A stretch of DNA of 57,366 nucleotides from a virus. The position numbers and the translations under genes were made by a program. The DNA is taken from the IMG/VR virus record IMGVR_UViG_3300030102_004613, positions 1-57,366 of that record, one strand, 5' to 3'. Below the pieces are notes generated by a model, which saw only the letters and a list, made by a program, of their open reading frames with translations, did not search any database and was not told where the DNA came from. Shown here piece by piece: positions 8,201 through 19,100 of this stretch; within the stretch, counting starts at the first letter, position 1; the number at the start of each line of letters is the position of its first letter.

Positions 8201-10324
8201 GAATCTACAATCAAAGTATATAAAGGAGATATTATAAAAACAACAGGAGGTGAAACCATTAGGGTTGGAAATGTGATTCCAAACGATGATGATGATTACC
8301 CGTTCTTGTTCTACGGCCACACTCCAGATACCTGGACGCCAACGAGTATATACGTTCTTACAGTAACTAATCCACACTCTATTGTCCAGATAGATCAGGG
8401 AGACTCGTATTTTAGGTTGCGTACTCTGTTCTATGCAAGCGCCCCGACGAAGGGCGATGTGTGGAGAAACATATCTGCAGCATATTCTCAAAATGCTTTA
8501 GTAGACTTTATCGAAGATCCACGGGTCAGCGATTTCTTTGTTTCAAACTTCACCTCTCTTGGTAAGAGATATGCGTATTTACCCGATAATACAAGAACCA
8601 AACGCTATGGCTCTATAACGTACTCTGAGCCATTTAATATAGACAATACAACCCTTGGTCTGTCATCATTTAACTTAACCACTTTAAACTTTAAGGATTT
8701 TTCGTATGACTATGGATCTATTAAATCTTTGGTTCCTTACGATGAGTTCTTGTATTTAGTTCATGAACGTAGAGGGGGTATCGTCCCAGTAAAACGAAAC
8801 ATCCTAACAGCGAATGATGGGGAGTCATTGACTGCTACAGACATGATATTAGGACCAGTAAAATATTATGTAGGGGAATATGGTTGTAACAACAACCCTG
8901 AATCCGTAGCATGGTATCGGGGCTATGTATTCTTTGTAGATGCAAAAGCAGGTAAGGTTTTGAGAATGGGATTCCAAACTGGAATGGATATAATCAGCGA
9001 ACAGATGGTTGATGCGTTCTTCAAAGAGAAGATGTTCTCAAATTCTACCAGTGCAAAAAACAGAATGTATAGAGCCGGTGTAGATAGAGAAAACTATGAA
9101 TACATCATTAGTTCCCCCGCACTGTATACGAGTCAACTAACCATAACTGACTCATGTAGCGGACAAACGGCTACTGGATTTTCTCGTACAAATCAATCCG
9201 GCACAATCATTAACGTAAGTGCGGTATACGACAACTCTTTAACTTTCGATTTTAACAGCGATTCAAGACAATGGGAATGTGCTGAAGACAACTGGGAGGA
9301 CTCAGGTAAGGGTCTGTTATTGATTGATCAACTTACAAATAATCCAATCGTAGGATTGGCAGAAGATCAATCGCCAACATTTACAGGCACTCTTCAAGAC
9401 ATACCAATTCTGATGACATCATCTGCTTATCAAGCGTACCATACAGCGGTGTATAGTCAGTTGAATGAAGAAGTCACGCCTGACGCAAACGGTCAGTCGA
9501 CATTTACTATTACAAACACAGCAGAAACTCTAAACAAGTTTACGATTGCATACGATGTCAGATCTAATTACTGGAGTACAAGATATTCGTATACAGCAGA
9601 AGAAATAATAGGTCTGTCTGATAGGCTATACACCTTCTCAGGAGGGCATATCTTTGAACACGAACCTAATGCAACTCGTAACACGTTCTATGGAGTAGCG
9701 GGAGATAGTATTGTAGAGTGTATATCTAACTTTAACCCTTCTATGATTAAGGCCTATGAAGCACTGAGTCTGGAAGGCAACAATAAAGACTGGAGTGTAA
9801 CTCTAAATAATAGTGACCAAACAAGCACAATCGCCACAAGTATATGGCAAGAGAAAGAGGGTTTTTATTATGCCCCAATTCATCAGGACTCAACAAACAA
9901 TATCGATCATACTGCAACTGCCAATGTTAGTTCCATTAGCGGAACGTCTGAAGTCTTTGGACTCGGAGCAGTAGCGTCTATTGCCACAGATAAGATTACT
10001 TTTAAGAATGCTATAAACAATTCAGGTTTTCCATTAGGCAATACAACAGCGTTATTTAAGGTAGACGGTGCTAATTTAGTACCACTTACCCTATTTGCTT
10101 CTGCTATAACTGGAGAGAAAGAGTTGCAATGTAGCGGAACTGTATCTGGATTGGTAGCAGACGATGAAATTGTACTCATTGCAAACTCCTCTATTGAAGG
10201 AGATGTAATTAGGGACTATTATTTAAAAGCAAAATTCGTAAATTCTACTACGACAGCACACGAATTATATGCTATAAACTTTATATACACTAAGTCTAAC
10301 CTCCACAACCAGAGGGGACAATAG
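5291..10324 (+). CDS. Large tail stabilization / hub protein (crAss-like type)
   Basis: The 1677-residue product opens with SRTEMTDAQNIRVS followed by a DALVLKNSWGN segment, the pattern of P22 gp10-like and crAss-like 'stabilization' proteins in which a beta-propeller begins with an 'E-x-x-DA-N-x-x-V' motif and a 'GN' turn. The rest is overwhelmingly beta-strand and Asn/Ser/Thr/Gly-rich with no membrane segment, fitting a tail hub or nozzle. A C-terminal region (about residues 1540-1677) looks like a separate beta domain that could bind a fibre. It is about twice the size usual for the core domain, so extra receptor-facing domains are likely. Confidence 0.65.
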   Translation: MPSIDKLLPRSLNQDDDERLVSRTEMTDAQNIRVSIDADQDALVLKNSWGNTQRSSSIENGSMPSGTNICIGGVGDDSAAQVYYFVWNSAKNHTIFRYDQNAKKTYIVYQDSVLNFSKEGFVYASIVRLSNNDILLYFNDSVNEPKKLNATKAEQSISGAGGYENTFRLGTVQQRTNYITVAKQPPLSPPTITFSNNDAYPQNDIFEKNFQFAYQYEYEDGEQSALSPYSELSISISQLKDGFINAGARNFYNQINIKVNNSELDVLNINIYGRIGDKDASFFLIESVPNVHGSGTQTIPFRNDSNYIGLSALVQDKLYDNVPQKADSQAVSQGRLFYGGYTENYDNHSVDVEALPNYYKKPNTFEVAITKYDLFDNQIKVDFSAIPSAGATVDSKILLSFSWNDGPVVIKNNQGGNDQYNFTGISPNIKVYENENDGTAKYSSASNFPRALKALSGIRYLNNGSQNQAAINLDGGFLNSPPTIRFTAQKGTSDSTTKEVAIRRISGGIKVISSGVQVRKIIDIPKGTSRFEIKDIVRNAIVGLYPIQFTPQNGEIGFSNIRTGGQTSATESAAFKGEGSARIRRRIRGTGTFDYYEIVINKVTFKVDKLVFGTREAQLLNPNDTVAQFDILEKEINGYTNNIAFVGRVQNAEGDWVQVNDKQNKRSPIIDRVNSFVTQGGSFMIANGDMDGNRCFKSGSTHQFGLIYYDDKGRPSGVQPIEQDVFVRHTNDRNASNDNPFTNDVTNGLDGRGDVVLRIKGNAPTWAERYSVMYAGQGSIVNKVQYSIGGAYVALSDDVAGSFGASKNIYLSLGTLQSRSNSYDNQLGALINYGFAEGDRVRIVRYGNDEKETATWKVSKVVTLLNDVSTNPLLDRSSKASIQNTTGDFLVIEDNNTAFFNTNSILKGISRWNEKCVIEIFRESGAFEETFYYEIGANLSVDSNHVHETQRSGTTVAARISSQTGSTVIAESTIKVYKGDIIKTTGGETIRVGNVIPNDDDDYPFLFYGHTPDTWTPTSIYVLTVTNPHSIVQIDQGDSYFRLRTLFYASAPTKGDVWRNISAAYSQNALVDFIEDPRVSDFFVSNFTSLGKRYAYLPDNTRTKRYGSITYSEPFNIDNTTLGLSSFNLTTLNFKDFSYDYGSIKSLVPYDEFLYLVHERRGGIVPVKRNILTANDGESLTATDMILGPVKYYVGEYGCNNNPESVAWYRGYVFFVDAKAGKVLRMGFQTGMDIISEQMVDAFFKEKMFSNSTSAKNRMYRAGVDRENYEYIISSPALYTSQLTITDSCSGQTATGFSRTNQSGTIINVSAVYDNSLTFDFNSDSRQWECAEDNWEDSGKGLLLIDQLTNNPIVGLAEDQSPTFTGTLQDIPILMTSSAYQAYHTAVYSQLNEEVTPDANGQSTFTITNTAETLNKFTIAYDVRSNYWSTRYSYTAEEIIGLSDRLYTFSGGHIFEHEPNATRNTFYGVAGDSIVECISNFNPSMIKAYEALSLEGNNKDWSVTLNNSDQTSTIATSIWQEKEGFYYAPIHQDSTNNIDHTATANVSSISGTSEVFGLGAVASIATDKITFKNAINNSGFPLGNTTALFKVDGANLVPLTLFASAITGEKELQCSGTVSGLVADDEIVLIANSSIEGDVIRDYYLKAKFVNSTTTAHELYAINFIYTKSNLHNQRGQ

Positions 10325-10331
10325 TAATGCT

Positions 10332-10339
10332 TATTTTTG
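10332..10339 (+). promoter_or_regulatory. -7 box (TATTTTTG) abutting the next start codon
   Basis: TATTTTTG fits TAnnTTTG and ends only 4 bases before the ATG at 10344. Transcription starting the usual few bases after the box would begin at or next to the start codon, giving a leaderless mRNA for the internal virion protein operon. Confidence 0.55.
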
Positions 10340-10343
10340 CAAT

Positions 10344-11579
10344 ATGGATCACGGAAAGAAATATTTTGTAGGCGGCCTAATAAATGTGGGAGCAGGTCTT
10401 GCACAAGCCGGATACGGTTTGTACCAGGAAAGGCAAGCCAAAAAGAGAATGGCTCAGGCTGACGGATTAGTTGAGGGCCCAATCAGAACACAGGCAGCAA
10501 GGCAAAGAATCGCCAGACAAACCAGTGATTCTCAAGCGGCGATTGATGCCGCTTTACGTGCTGAGGCAACAGCGGCAGAGCAACTTGCAAGATCAGGGGG
10601 CGCACGCGGCGTAGTAGCGGGAACTCCTCGACTACTCAGAGCGACAGAAAGAGCAGTAGGTTCAGCATTAGATCGTTTCGGTACCCTTGGTGCACAGCAA
10701 TCACAAATGCAGGATCAAATGGCCACTGCAGGATTAAACGCAGGAAGAAGAGCAAACTTCAGTCGCCTTCAAAGAGCAGCAGATGCTGCACGTAGTATGC
10801 AACTGCAAGGAGTTGCCGGCGCTATTAAGGGTGGAGCAGAGATTCTTGGTGGTATTGACTTTGCAGGTGGAGCCGCAAAAAGAAAAGCAAACAGAGCAGC
10901 CAGAGCAGCCGAAAAAGCCGCAAACGAAAAAGCAGGGATAGTCTCAAGTGCACAAGAAAATATCCAAGAACAATTCGTTAAACAAAGCACGATCCCTGGT
11001 GGTCCAATAAGTGATTACGAACAGGGACTTGCGAGCGAAATCCGTCCACAGTTTAGTATCACAGAGGAAAACCCTGCGTCTCGCGCAGCAGCAACCTTAC
11101 AAAGCGATCTATCTCCTGGCGGTGCAATAGCCACTGATGTTCTTTCTGATCAAGCAAATATTTTAGGAACTTTCCCTGGATCTTCAATACCTGTTAGAAC
11201 TATTGATCAGATTGCGGACTATGCATTTGATATAAATAAGCCAAGTATAGGCCAACGATCATTTGATCGAATGGCTGCACTTGATGCGCAGACTCCATTG
11301 ATAGAGCAGCAAGAAGAAGAGATTGAGAGACTTGCAGGAGTTCAACCAATGGAAGAAGGAGGTAAGCAAGAAAAAGTAGAGAAGACTCCTGGTGACTTTG
11401 ATCACGACGATAACCCAATTGACATAGTTCAAGATGGAGATAAGATAGGCGAGATGACTGGAGGTGAATACATCTTCAATCCAGAACAGGCAGAAGAAAT
11501 GCGTAAACTTTCTAAGAAAGGTTCGTCGCCACTTCATAAATTCATTCGTAACTTGTTAAGCAAAGAACAATTTCAATAA
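10344..11579 (+). CDS. Internal virion (ejection) protein, Ala-rich, T7 gp14-like
   Basis: The 411-residue product starts with a Gly/Ala-rich hydrophobic stretch (GGLINVGAGLAQAGYGLY), then long Ala/Arg/Gln-rich amphipathic helices to about residue 210. This is the arrangement of T7 gp14-type internal proteins that enter the host envelope during DNA ejection. The C-terminal ~60 residues contain GDKIGEMTGGEYIFNPEQAEEM, a segment I recognise as recurrent in Bacteroidota phage structural proteins. It is first of three consecutive genes (with 11579 and 13191) matching the gp14-gp15-gp16 order. Sequence identity to T7 is not claimed. Confidence 0.6.
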   Translation: MDHGKKYFVGGLINVGAGLAQAGYGLYQERQAKKRMAQADGLVEGPIRTQAARQRIARQTSDSQAAIDAALRAEATAAEQLARSGGARGVVAGTPRLLRATERAVGSALDRFGTLGAQQSQMQDQMATAGLNAGRRANFSRLQRAADAARSMQLQGVAGAIKGGAEILGGIDFAGGAAKRKANRAARAAEKAANEKAGIVSSAQENIQEQFVKQSTIPGGPISDYEQGLASEIRPQFSITEENPASRAAATLQSDLSPGGAIATDVLSDQANILGTFPGSSIPVRTIDQIADYAFDINKPSIGQRSFDRMAALDAQTPLIEQQEEEIERLAGVQPMEEGGKQEKVEKTPGDFDHDDNPIDIVQDGDKIGEMTGGEYIFNPEQAEEMRKLSKKGSSPLHKFIRNLLSKEQFQ

Positions 11580-13186
11580 TGGCTGATACTTCTACATTTC
11601 AGGCTATTGGAGTGATGCCCAACATTGATTATGGGGCAGCGTACAATAACGCAAAAGCACGAAGAGAGGCCGAAGAACAACGCAAGTTAGACTACTTAGC
11701 ATCCTTCCAACAAGAGCGTGGTGCGTTTACTCCTGGTATGCAGGAAAAATTACAAGAAGAATGGGATGCTATTGAAGCGGATCTCGATGCAGGCGATATG
11801 TCTTTTGACGCAAAAGCCCGCAGACAGCGCATGTATAACCAATACAAAGAACACGCGGCTAACGCGATCGAATATGCCACACAGTTGAACGACTTGGAGG
11901 CGTCAGTCATGGCGAATCCAGAAGCCTACAACGATCCTCAAAGTATATTGGAAGACCTCGGCACAGCCAGAGACATTGAAGTTAGCACAGGTCTTATACC
12001 TGCGGCTATTGCGGAGTTGCCAAACATTAATGAGTTCAAGCGCTACTCACTTGCAGAGATGTCTCCAAATTCTACTGCAGGTCTTTTATTAGACAGACTC
12101 AAAAAGTCAGGGGGTATCAGTAAGTTCTACGACATGGCAAGAACAGGTAATTTACAACCTGCTGCCGTTTCAGATCTCGTAAGTTCTTACTTCCGTTCTA
12201 ACCAATTGTCCCAAGAAGAGATGGATCAAGCGATTGCTTTTGCTATGAGACAGAAAGGTGTGCTCGGTAACTCTGTTGAAGATTTGAAGTCGCTTAGAAA
12301 TCTATCTCAAGAAGATAGAGATATGTATTTAGCAGAGTATGCTACGTTTGTAAATGACTCTCTTACAAATCTACTTGCTGAAGATGTACAGACAGAAGCA
12401 GAAAAACTAAGAAATGAAATTGCAAAGAGAGCCTCGGTAGCAAGTGCAAGCGCATCTTCAAAACAAAATAAAGGCACATTCTTTTTTGATTCAAGAAAAA
12501 ATCTTACATACGACCCGCCTTATGTATTGAATGAGCGAGGCGCCATTGATCCTAAAGTTGAATACAGCAGTAAGGTTTCTGATGCTGTATTAGTAGGAGA
12601 TATTGAGGGAACAAACCCGACCTATAGAGATCCTAAAACAGGAAGGAATTACACAATAGAGAATCTGCTGATTGATCCTAATGGAAGCCGGAAGGTTTTG
12701 GTTTCTTTTACACAGGAAATAGAAGGTGACGATAATAAAAGAGTATTTGAAGAATTATCATACGGTCGAGGAGATGAATATGAAATACCGATGGATGGAT
12801 TGAGTAACGCCAAACAAGCGGCGATGATTGATGCTACATTTGATTCGATGAGATCTTACTATGACGAAAAAATACAACCAGGATTGAATGTTGTAAACAG
12901 AAAAGTAGCAACAGCGGTTGTAGGAGGGATACCAAGTGAACTTGATGTTATAGAAGGGGAAGGAACTCCTCCTTCTGAATTATCCAAAGAAGAAATGTCT
13001 GCAAGAGAACGCCGCCGCCTTGAAATAGAGACAGCAGACACACCTGAAGAGCGTCAAAAGATTATCTTACGACAACTATCAGAAGACATTCCTGAAGATG
13101 AGAAGGAAGAACTGAGAGAAATGGACATGTCAGACATACCGGTGTTTGATGCTAAGGCAGCCGGAATGAGAAATATTCAAAACTAA
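11579..13186 (+). CDS. Putative internal virion protein, middle gene (gp15-like position)
   Basis: The 535-residue product is acidic and mostly helical, with an N-terminal Glu/Arg-rich coiled-coil-like region (about residues 20-110: ARREAEEQRKLDYLASFQ) and a long Glu/Asp-rich C-terminal segment. There is no enzyme motif or membrane segment. It overlaps the preceding stop by one base (TAATG) and is followed 4 bases later by the 1997-residue gene. The three-gene order suggests an ejection-protein complex component. Confidence 0.5.
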   Translation: MADTSTFQAIGVMPNIDYGAAYNNAKARREAEEQRKLDYLASFQQERGAFTPGMQEKLQEEWDAIEADLDAGDMSFDAKARRQRMYNQYKEHAANAIEYATQLNDLEASVMANPEAYNDPQSILEDLGTARDIEVSTGLIPAAIAELPNINEFKRYSLAEMSPNSTAGLLLDRLKKSGGISKFYDMARTGNLQPAAVSDLVSSYFRSNQLSQEEMDQAIAFAMRQKGVLGNSVEDLKSLRNLSQEDRDMYLAEYATFVNDSLTNLLAEDVQTEAEKLRNEIAKRASVASASASSKQNKGTFFFDSRKNLTYDPPYVLNERGAIDPKVEYSSKVSDAVLVGDIEGTNPTYRDPKTGRNYTIENLLIDPNGSRKVLVSFTQEIEGDDNKRVFEELSYGRGDEYEIPMDGLSNAKQAAMIDATFDSMRSYYDEKIQPGLNVVNRKVATAVVGGIPSELDVIEGEGTPPSELSKEEMSARERRRLEIETADTPEERQKIILRQLSEDIPEDEKEELREMDMSDIPVFDAKAAGMRNIQN

Positions 13187-13190
13187 TTAA

Positions 13191-16100
13191 ATGGAAGATC
13201 AAGATCTACTTACAGCCTTAGAGGATGCGTATCAAAGAGGAGTTACCTTTGAGCAGATTCAAACAGCGCTATCAGAAAACCCTGACGTAGAGGAGGACGC
13301 TATTGAAATTGCTCAAGATTTTTACTCAAAAAAAAAAGATTCTACCGAAGGTTTGCAGGAAGAAAGTCTTTCGGTTTCAGAATCCGAATTGGTTCCAGAT
13401 TCTACGGAATCAGTTTCTTCTCAAGCACAATATGATGCTAACTTCCTGTTAAAGGATGGGTTGTCTTCGCTGTCGCGCGCTTATGATCGTGGTGTAAACA
13501 TATCTCAGATTGAAGAAAAGTTTCAAGGCAATCCTGAGTTTGTACAATTAGCCAAAGATTACTATAAAACCTTAGACTCTCGTGTCTGGAAAGACGACAC
13601 GGAAGGATTAGCCCTTATAGTTGATGACAACCCAGGTGCTGTAGGTAGATTTTACAATCAGGCTGCTGCTCCTGGACGTCTTGCTTCAGAAATCGCAAAA
13701 GCCGAAACCACAGGAGATGTAAATTGGGAAAATATCGCTTACCTCAATAGCATTATGCAACGTGACGGGGTAAAAAAGACAGGGGAAGAAAACCCTGTTC
13801 TCGATTTTGCTAAAGATGCATTACGTGCTATAGTTCAATCCCCGATAACTATGGCTACTGCTTACGAAGCAGGCGTTGCCGGTGCCGCCGGAGGCGCCGC
13901 TGTAACTGCACCAATTGGAGGTGTAGGAGCAGTACCTGGTTTCTTTGCGGCTTCTTCGTTGGCTATTGAATATGCATCTACATTAATGGATGTTATTAGA
14001 GAAGAAGGCATTGACGTTACAGATGCAGATCAATTAGCATTTGCCTCACAAAATGAAGAATTAATGTCTCGTGCTCGTAAAAAGGCATTGAAAAGAGGTA
14101 TTCCAGTTGCTATATTCGATGGTATATCAGGCGGCCTTGCCGGTAAGGTTGGTACTTCTGTTGTTAAAAGCGTTGGTAAATCAGCCACTAATAGAGCATC
14201 AAAGGTGTTGGCAGCAGAAACCCTTGTACAAGCAGGTCTTGGTGCGGGCGGTGAGTTTGCAGGTCAGGTAATATCAGGCGATGAAATTAGTCCACGTGAG
14301 ATAGCATTAGAAGCATTTGCAGAACTTGGTCCTGCGGCCCCTGTTATGGCTTACAATCTTATGGGTAGAGTAAATGCAACTCCTGGTGAATTAGAATGGA
14401 AAGACTGGGCATCAAGTGTTGAGGATCAGAGTCAAGTTGTTGCAGCACAGGATGTAGCAGATAAAGTTGGCAATATCAACGAACTCAACAAGAAGATCGA
14501 TGAAGTACGGGCAGAAGATGTAAGCGGAACACAGGCAAGAAAAACCAAAACAGAATTAGTTAGAAAACTCAAGGACGAAAAGTACAGAGAGAAAACCAAA
14601 ATTGCAAAGCAATTTATGGAACTCAATGAAGAAGATCGCGCGAGGGCAGAGTTGATTTCCAAAGCGATTGATCAAGATGCCAAGTCTATCCAAGAAAATC
14701 CTGGTGCTTCAAACACAAATGAAGCAATGAAACAGCGCATTAAAGAAAACATAGAGATTCTTAATGGATTATTCGGACAACCTAAAGAAGAGACAACAAC
14801 TCAACAAGAAATAACAGATGATCAAGAAACTCTCTCCGAAAAAGTACCGGGTGACATCGAAGCAGGGCAAGAACCTGGGCGAGTACCCGACGTTGAAACA
14901 AGCGAAGCGCAGACTGAAGCAAGTAGAATTCTTCAAGCACGTGGGCAACAAGAAGAAATAAATACCATTTTCAAAGATGTTCAGGAAGCGAAGGATAGAT
15001 TACTTTCTGACAGAGCAGGGCGAATGATGTCCGTGAACTTGTATGATACGAATGAGGCCGAGGCTTTTAGACAACTTATTGAGGAAGGAACTTTCAAACC
15101 AAAAGAGCGTAAGTATTTAGAGAACATGATTCTCGCATCAGAAGCCCATCGTAAAATGTTTCCAAAAGCAAAAGAATTTGTTCTTGGGTTTGGTGATGAG
15201 GGCTATAAAAGAGGTGCTCTTAGAGCGGGATTTAGTTTAAACAGTATTGGAGAAACTGATCCTGTAACCAATAAGTATAGAGTCAATACTGGAGGTATAA
15301 CTAACCCTTTAAGAAAAGGAGTGGCTATAAAAATACCTTTAGAAAGTACATACTACGGAGAAGGGCAATCTCGTGGACCTTCTGATAGATTTTCAGGACT
15401 CCAAACAGCGTATCATGAAATGTTCCACAATCTCTTGCGCAATCATTTTGCCCAAAATAATTCCGATTTCAATCAGTTTCGCAAGTTGATTATACGTAGA
15501 TTGTCTGAATCTGATGTAAAAGATCTAAATGATTTTGCAAAAAGATACGAGACTGAAACGGCCCTAAAAAAAGACAGGAGACTAAAAACATTACCCTCAG
15601 AGGAATTCATGGTTCAGTTGGGAGGACTATTGGCTAATAAGAATATTAAATTCCAACCAACCTTTTTAGAAGAACTCAAAGCATTCATTGCTAATATCAT
15701 TAAAAAGATTACTGGGGGGCGCATTCAGTTTTTCAAAGAGGCATCATTAGCAAATGACTTAGCGAACTACATGAAGGGAACTTCTGAGGCTATGCGCATG
15801 GGCGGTGATCCTACCGCTGTAGTTGCGCCAGAGAGCCTAAAAACAGATCGTTTTAAAAGAGTACCAGGAGAGGTTGACTTTAAAAGAAGTTTAGAAACTG
15901 ATCCAAAGAATGCAGCAGGGCTAAAAGATCCAGTCAGTTATGATAAAGAATTAAACGTAGTTGAAAGATTCTTTGGCGATCGTGCAAGAGAAATCAGAGA
16001 AACAATTCGTTCGTTAGAAAAGAAATTCAAAAAACCATTAAGACGCGCTCCAAGGGATATTTTGGTTGCTCAAGAAATAGCGCAATCGGTTAATGTTCCG

Positions 16101-19100
16101 CATTTAAAGAACTTATTGAAAACCGTAGAAAACGTCCGTAAACTTTTAAAGAAAATGAGCCCTCAGGAAAGAGAGCGGGTTACTGATCTTGTAAGAAAGG
16201 CCGGATTTAATGAAGATAAATCTGTCAGAAGTTCCGCTATGTCTGAGTTATTAAAGACGAGCCCGAAGGTTGCTGAACAAGTAGGCAGGTTTATATCCTT
16301 ACGTAAGTTTTATCAAGATGCTTTTAAGAACAATCCGGTATTTGATACACTTGATGCCGACTTGATGGAGACGATTATAGCAAATCAAGAATTTTATGGG
16401 ACTCGTACTTATAAGGCATTTACAGATCCAAAGTTTAAGTTTGACAATGAGTTAGAAATAGCAGCAGAAACTGCTTTAGTTACGGCAGGGCTTCAGGAAA
16501 CTTTTAATGAAATAAAAGAAAAACAACAAAGCGCAGGTATTGGGAAACAAATTGCATTAGAAATGTTGGGAGAAAATTTAAATCCCAGAAATGCAAGCGA
16601 TGTTTCTAAATATGCCAAAAGCCAATTAAACAAAAAGAAACTTACTTTAGAAGAAATCAAGCAAAGTCTTAAAGATTCTGAATTGTATGGTGATATTTAC
16701 GACCTCAAAAGAGAACGCGCAAGAAAAGATGATGATTTTGCATTTACTGCGGCGATCACAGATGAAGACATAGAATACTACAACAGCGAGAAAAATAGAT
16801 TCGCTATTGAAGATAAGGTTAGGGCATATCTTAGAGACATCAAAGAAACTGCTGATCAAAGAGCAGGTAGGACTGAAGGAAATGGTATGGTGTCTAACTC
16901 TAAACTTTCAGATTTACGTGTTGGGTCTAATATGTTTAAGAGAAGACAAGATCTGCCTGTAGAACTCAGAAATTTTCTCGGCGAACAAAAAGATCCATTT
17001 ATAAAATTTGCTACCACTATAGATGGTCTGTCTAAAATATATGCTAAATACGGACTGGTAAGCAGAGTAAATGAGGCTGCGTTGAGAGCAAATACTGGGG
17101 ATATAATTGTTCCCAAAGCGGTATATGAGAGGCTTTTGAATGATGATTTTGTCAAAAATGTAGATAATCAAGGTCTGCCCACAGAAGTAATGCCTGTAGA
17201 GGAGGACATTTACTATCCGTTAAACGCAAACCATTTAAAAGAACTTCTTACTCTTGCACAAAAGTTTGGGGCCAAAGAGTCTAATATGTCTATTGCAGAG
17301 TTTTTAGAGAGCATTAATGTTAAGACAAAACAGAAATCGCTGTTTGATAATGAGAGCGTTAAGGCAATTCAGCCTGAAACCATCGATGATTTCCGTAGAC
17401 TAAATCAATATATAAAAGATTATTTCAAAGACAACTTTACAGTAGTCTCCGAAAAAAGATCTCCTTTGTCAGGTCAAGCAGTTCGTAACCAATTTACAGA
17501 GGTCCTTAATCAAACGCCTTTGTATTCAACAAAAGGTCTTGCCGGTTACTACAAGATACTCTTGCAAATGCGTCGCACCCGTGTTATCGCTAATGCTGCA
17601 ACCTGGGTTAAAAACCTTTTAGGTGGTTATTACTTTCAGGCCGCGAACGGCATCTTGCCCATAGGTAATAATCTTGATGGATACAACATCATGAAGGATC
17701 TCAAGGTTAGGCTAAGTAAGATGGTAAAGGGAGAGTTTGATCCTGAGACTCAAAAGTTGGTAAATGAAGTAGCGGAACTTGGTTTACTTAATAGTTCTTT
17801 AAATGCTGCTTTGTTTAGAGACATAAACGATGCATATATTGCTCAAATGGAAGGCGCTACCGCAGACAAGGCATGGTCTTTCCTTGAAAAAGTAAATAGA
17901 CAAGGAAAAATAATATCAGAAAAACTTGTTTATCAGTATGGCGTTATTGATGACTACACTAAGATTGTTGCTTTTGCGGTAAAAAGAGAAAATTTTGCAA
18001 AAAGATTAGCATCTAATCCAGAAGGCAGATCTTTTAGCGAATTGACTGATGTAGAAAAACAACAAGCAAACGAGATGACAGCGGAAAGAATAAAACAAAA
18101 CTTTCCAACTATGTCTCGAATCAATCCTGCATTTCGGATATTATTCGGTAGTCCGTTTGGTGATTTTCTTTCTTTCCGAGTTGAAGCGTTCCGTAGTTTT
18201 TTGGCCATTTATCAGAATGCCATAAACGATATGAGAGAGTCTGTTACTAATGATTCTCTTACCGCTTCTCAAAGAAAAGCATACGCAGCCGATGGAGTTA
18301 AAGCAATTACCATGGGCAGTTTAATGGCTATGGCGTCAGCATCTGGATATCAATTATTAGGAGATCTTTTAACAGGGCGTGATGAGGAAGAGCAAGACTT
18401 GGCCATGGCTGCAAGGGGGACTAATTTAATACTCCCGCCATGGATGCAGGGCGCTAATATTATTCCTATCAAGATGGAAAAGAATGGCGACATTCGTTAT
18501 GTGAATATGAGTTCCACAGATCCGTATGACGAGATTCAAGGATTGATTTATGGGCGTGATGGAATCACCCGATATGATAATTTAATGAGTATCCTAAAAG
18601 ATTTCAAGGATCCAAACATGGCCATTAAACTTCTTTTCAATCTTGTAGATGGCAAGAACCAATATGGTGCAGACATTGTCAAGAGCGAAGATCTCAATTG
18701 GTTTAATCGTAATTTAATACCAACAGGTTATACACATTGGGACGAGACACTTGGAACCTATGCTTTAAAAGAAGTATTTATTCCACCAAATATTGCATAT
18801 ATAGAAAGACAACTTCGTCAAAGAGCAAAAGAGTTGGAGAAAAATCCTGATGCAGAGATGGATCCATTAAATGCTATTGCGTTGTCTACTAATGTTTTCT
18901 TTAGAGATTACCCTGTAAATATTTCCAAGCAGTTCTATTACAACATGAGAGATCAAAACTTCAGGGAACCGTATATGGATATGGAAGAAGGAAGTTCGCG
19001 TCGCAAGAATAGAAAGGTAAGGCTTGATGAAGTAAAGAGAGCCTATGAGTTTGCTGTTGCGTATTCTTCTAAATTTGAAAACCCTAAGATCATTCAAGAC

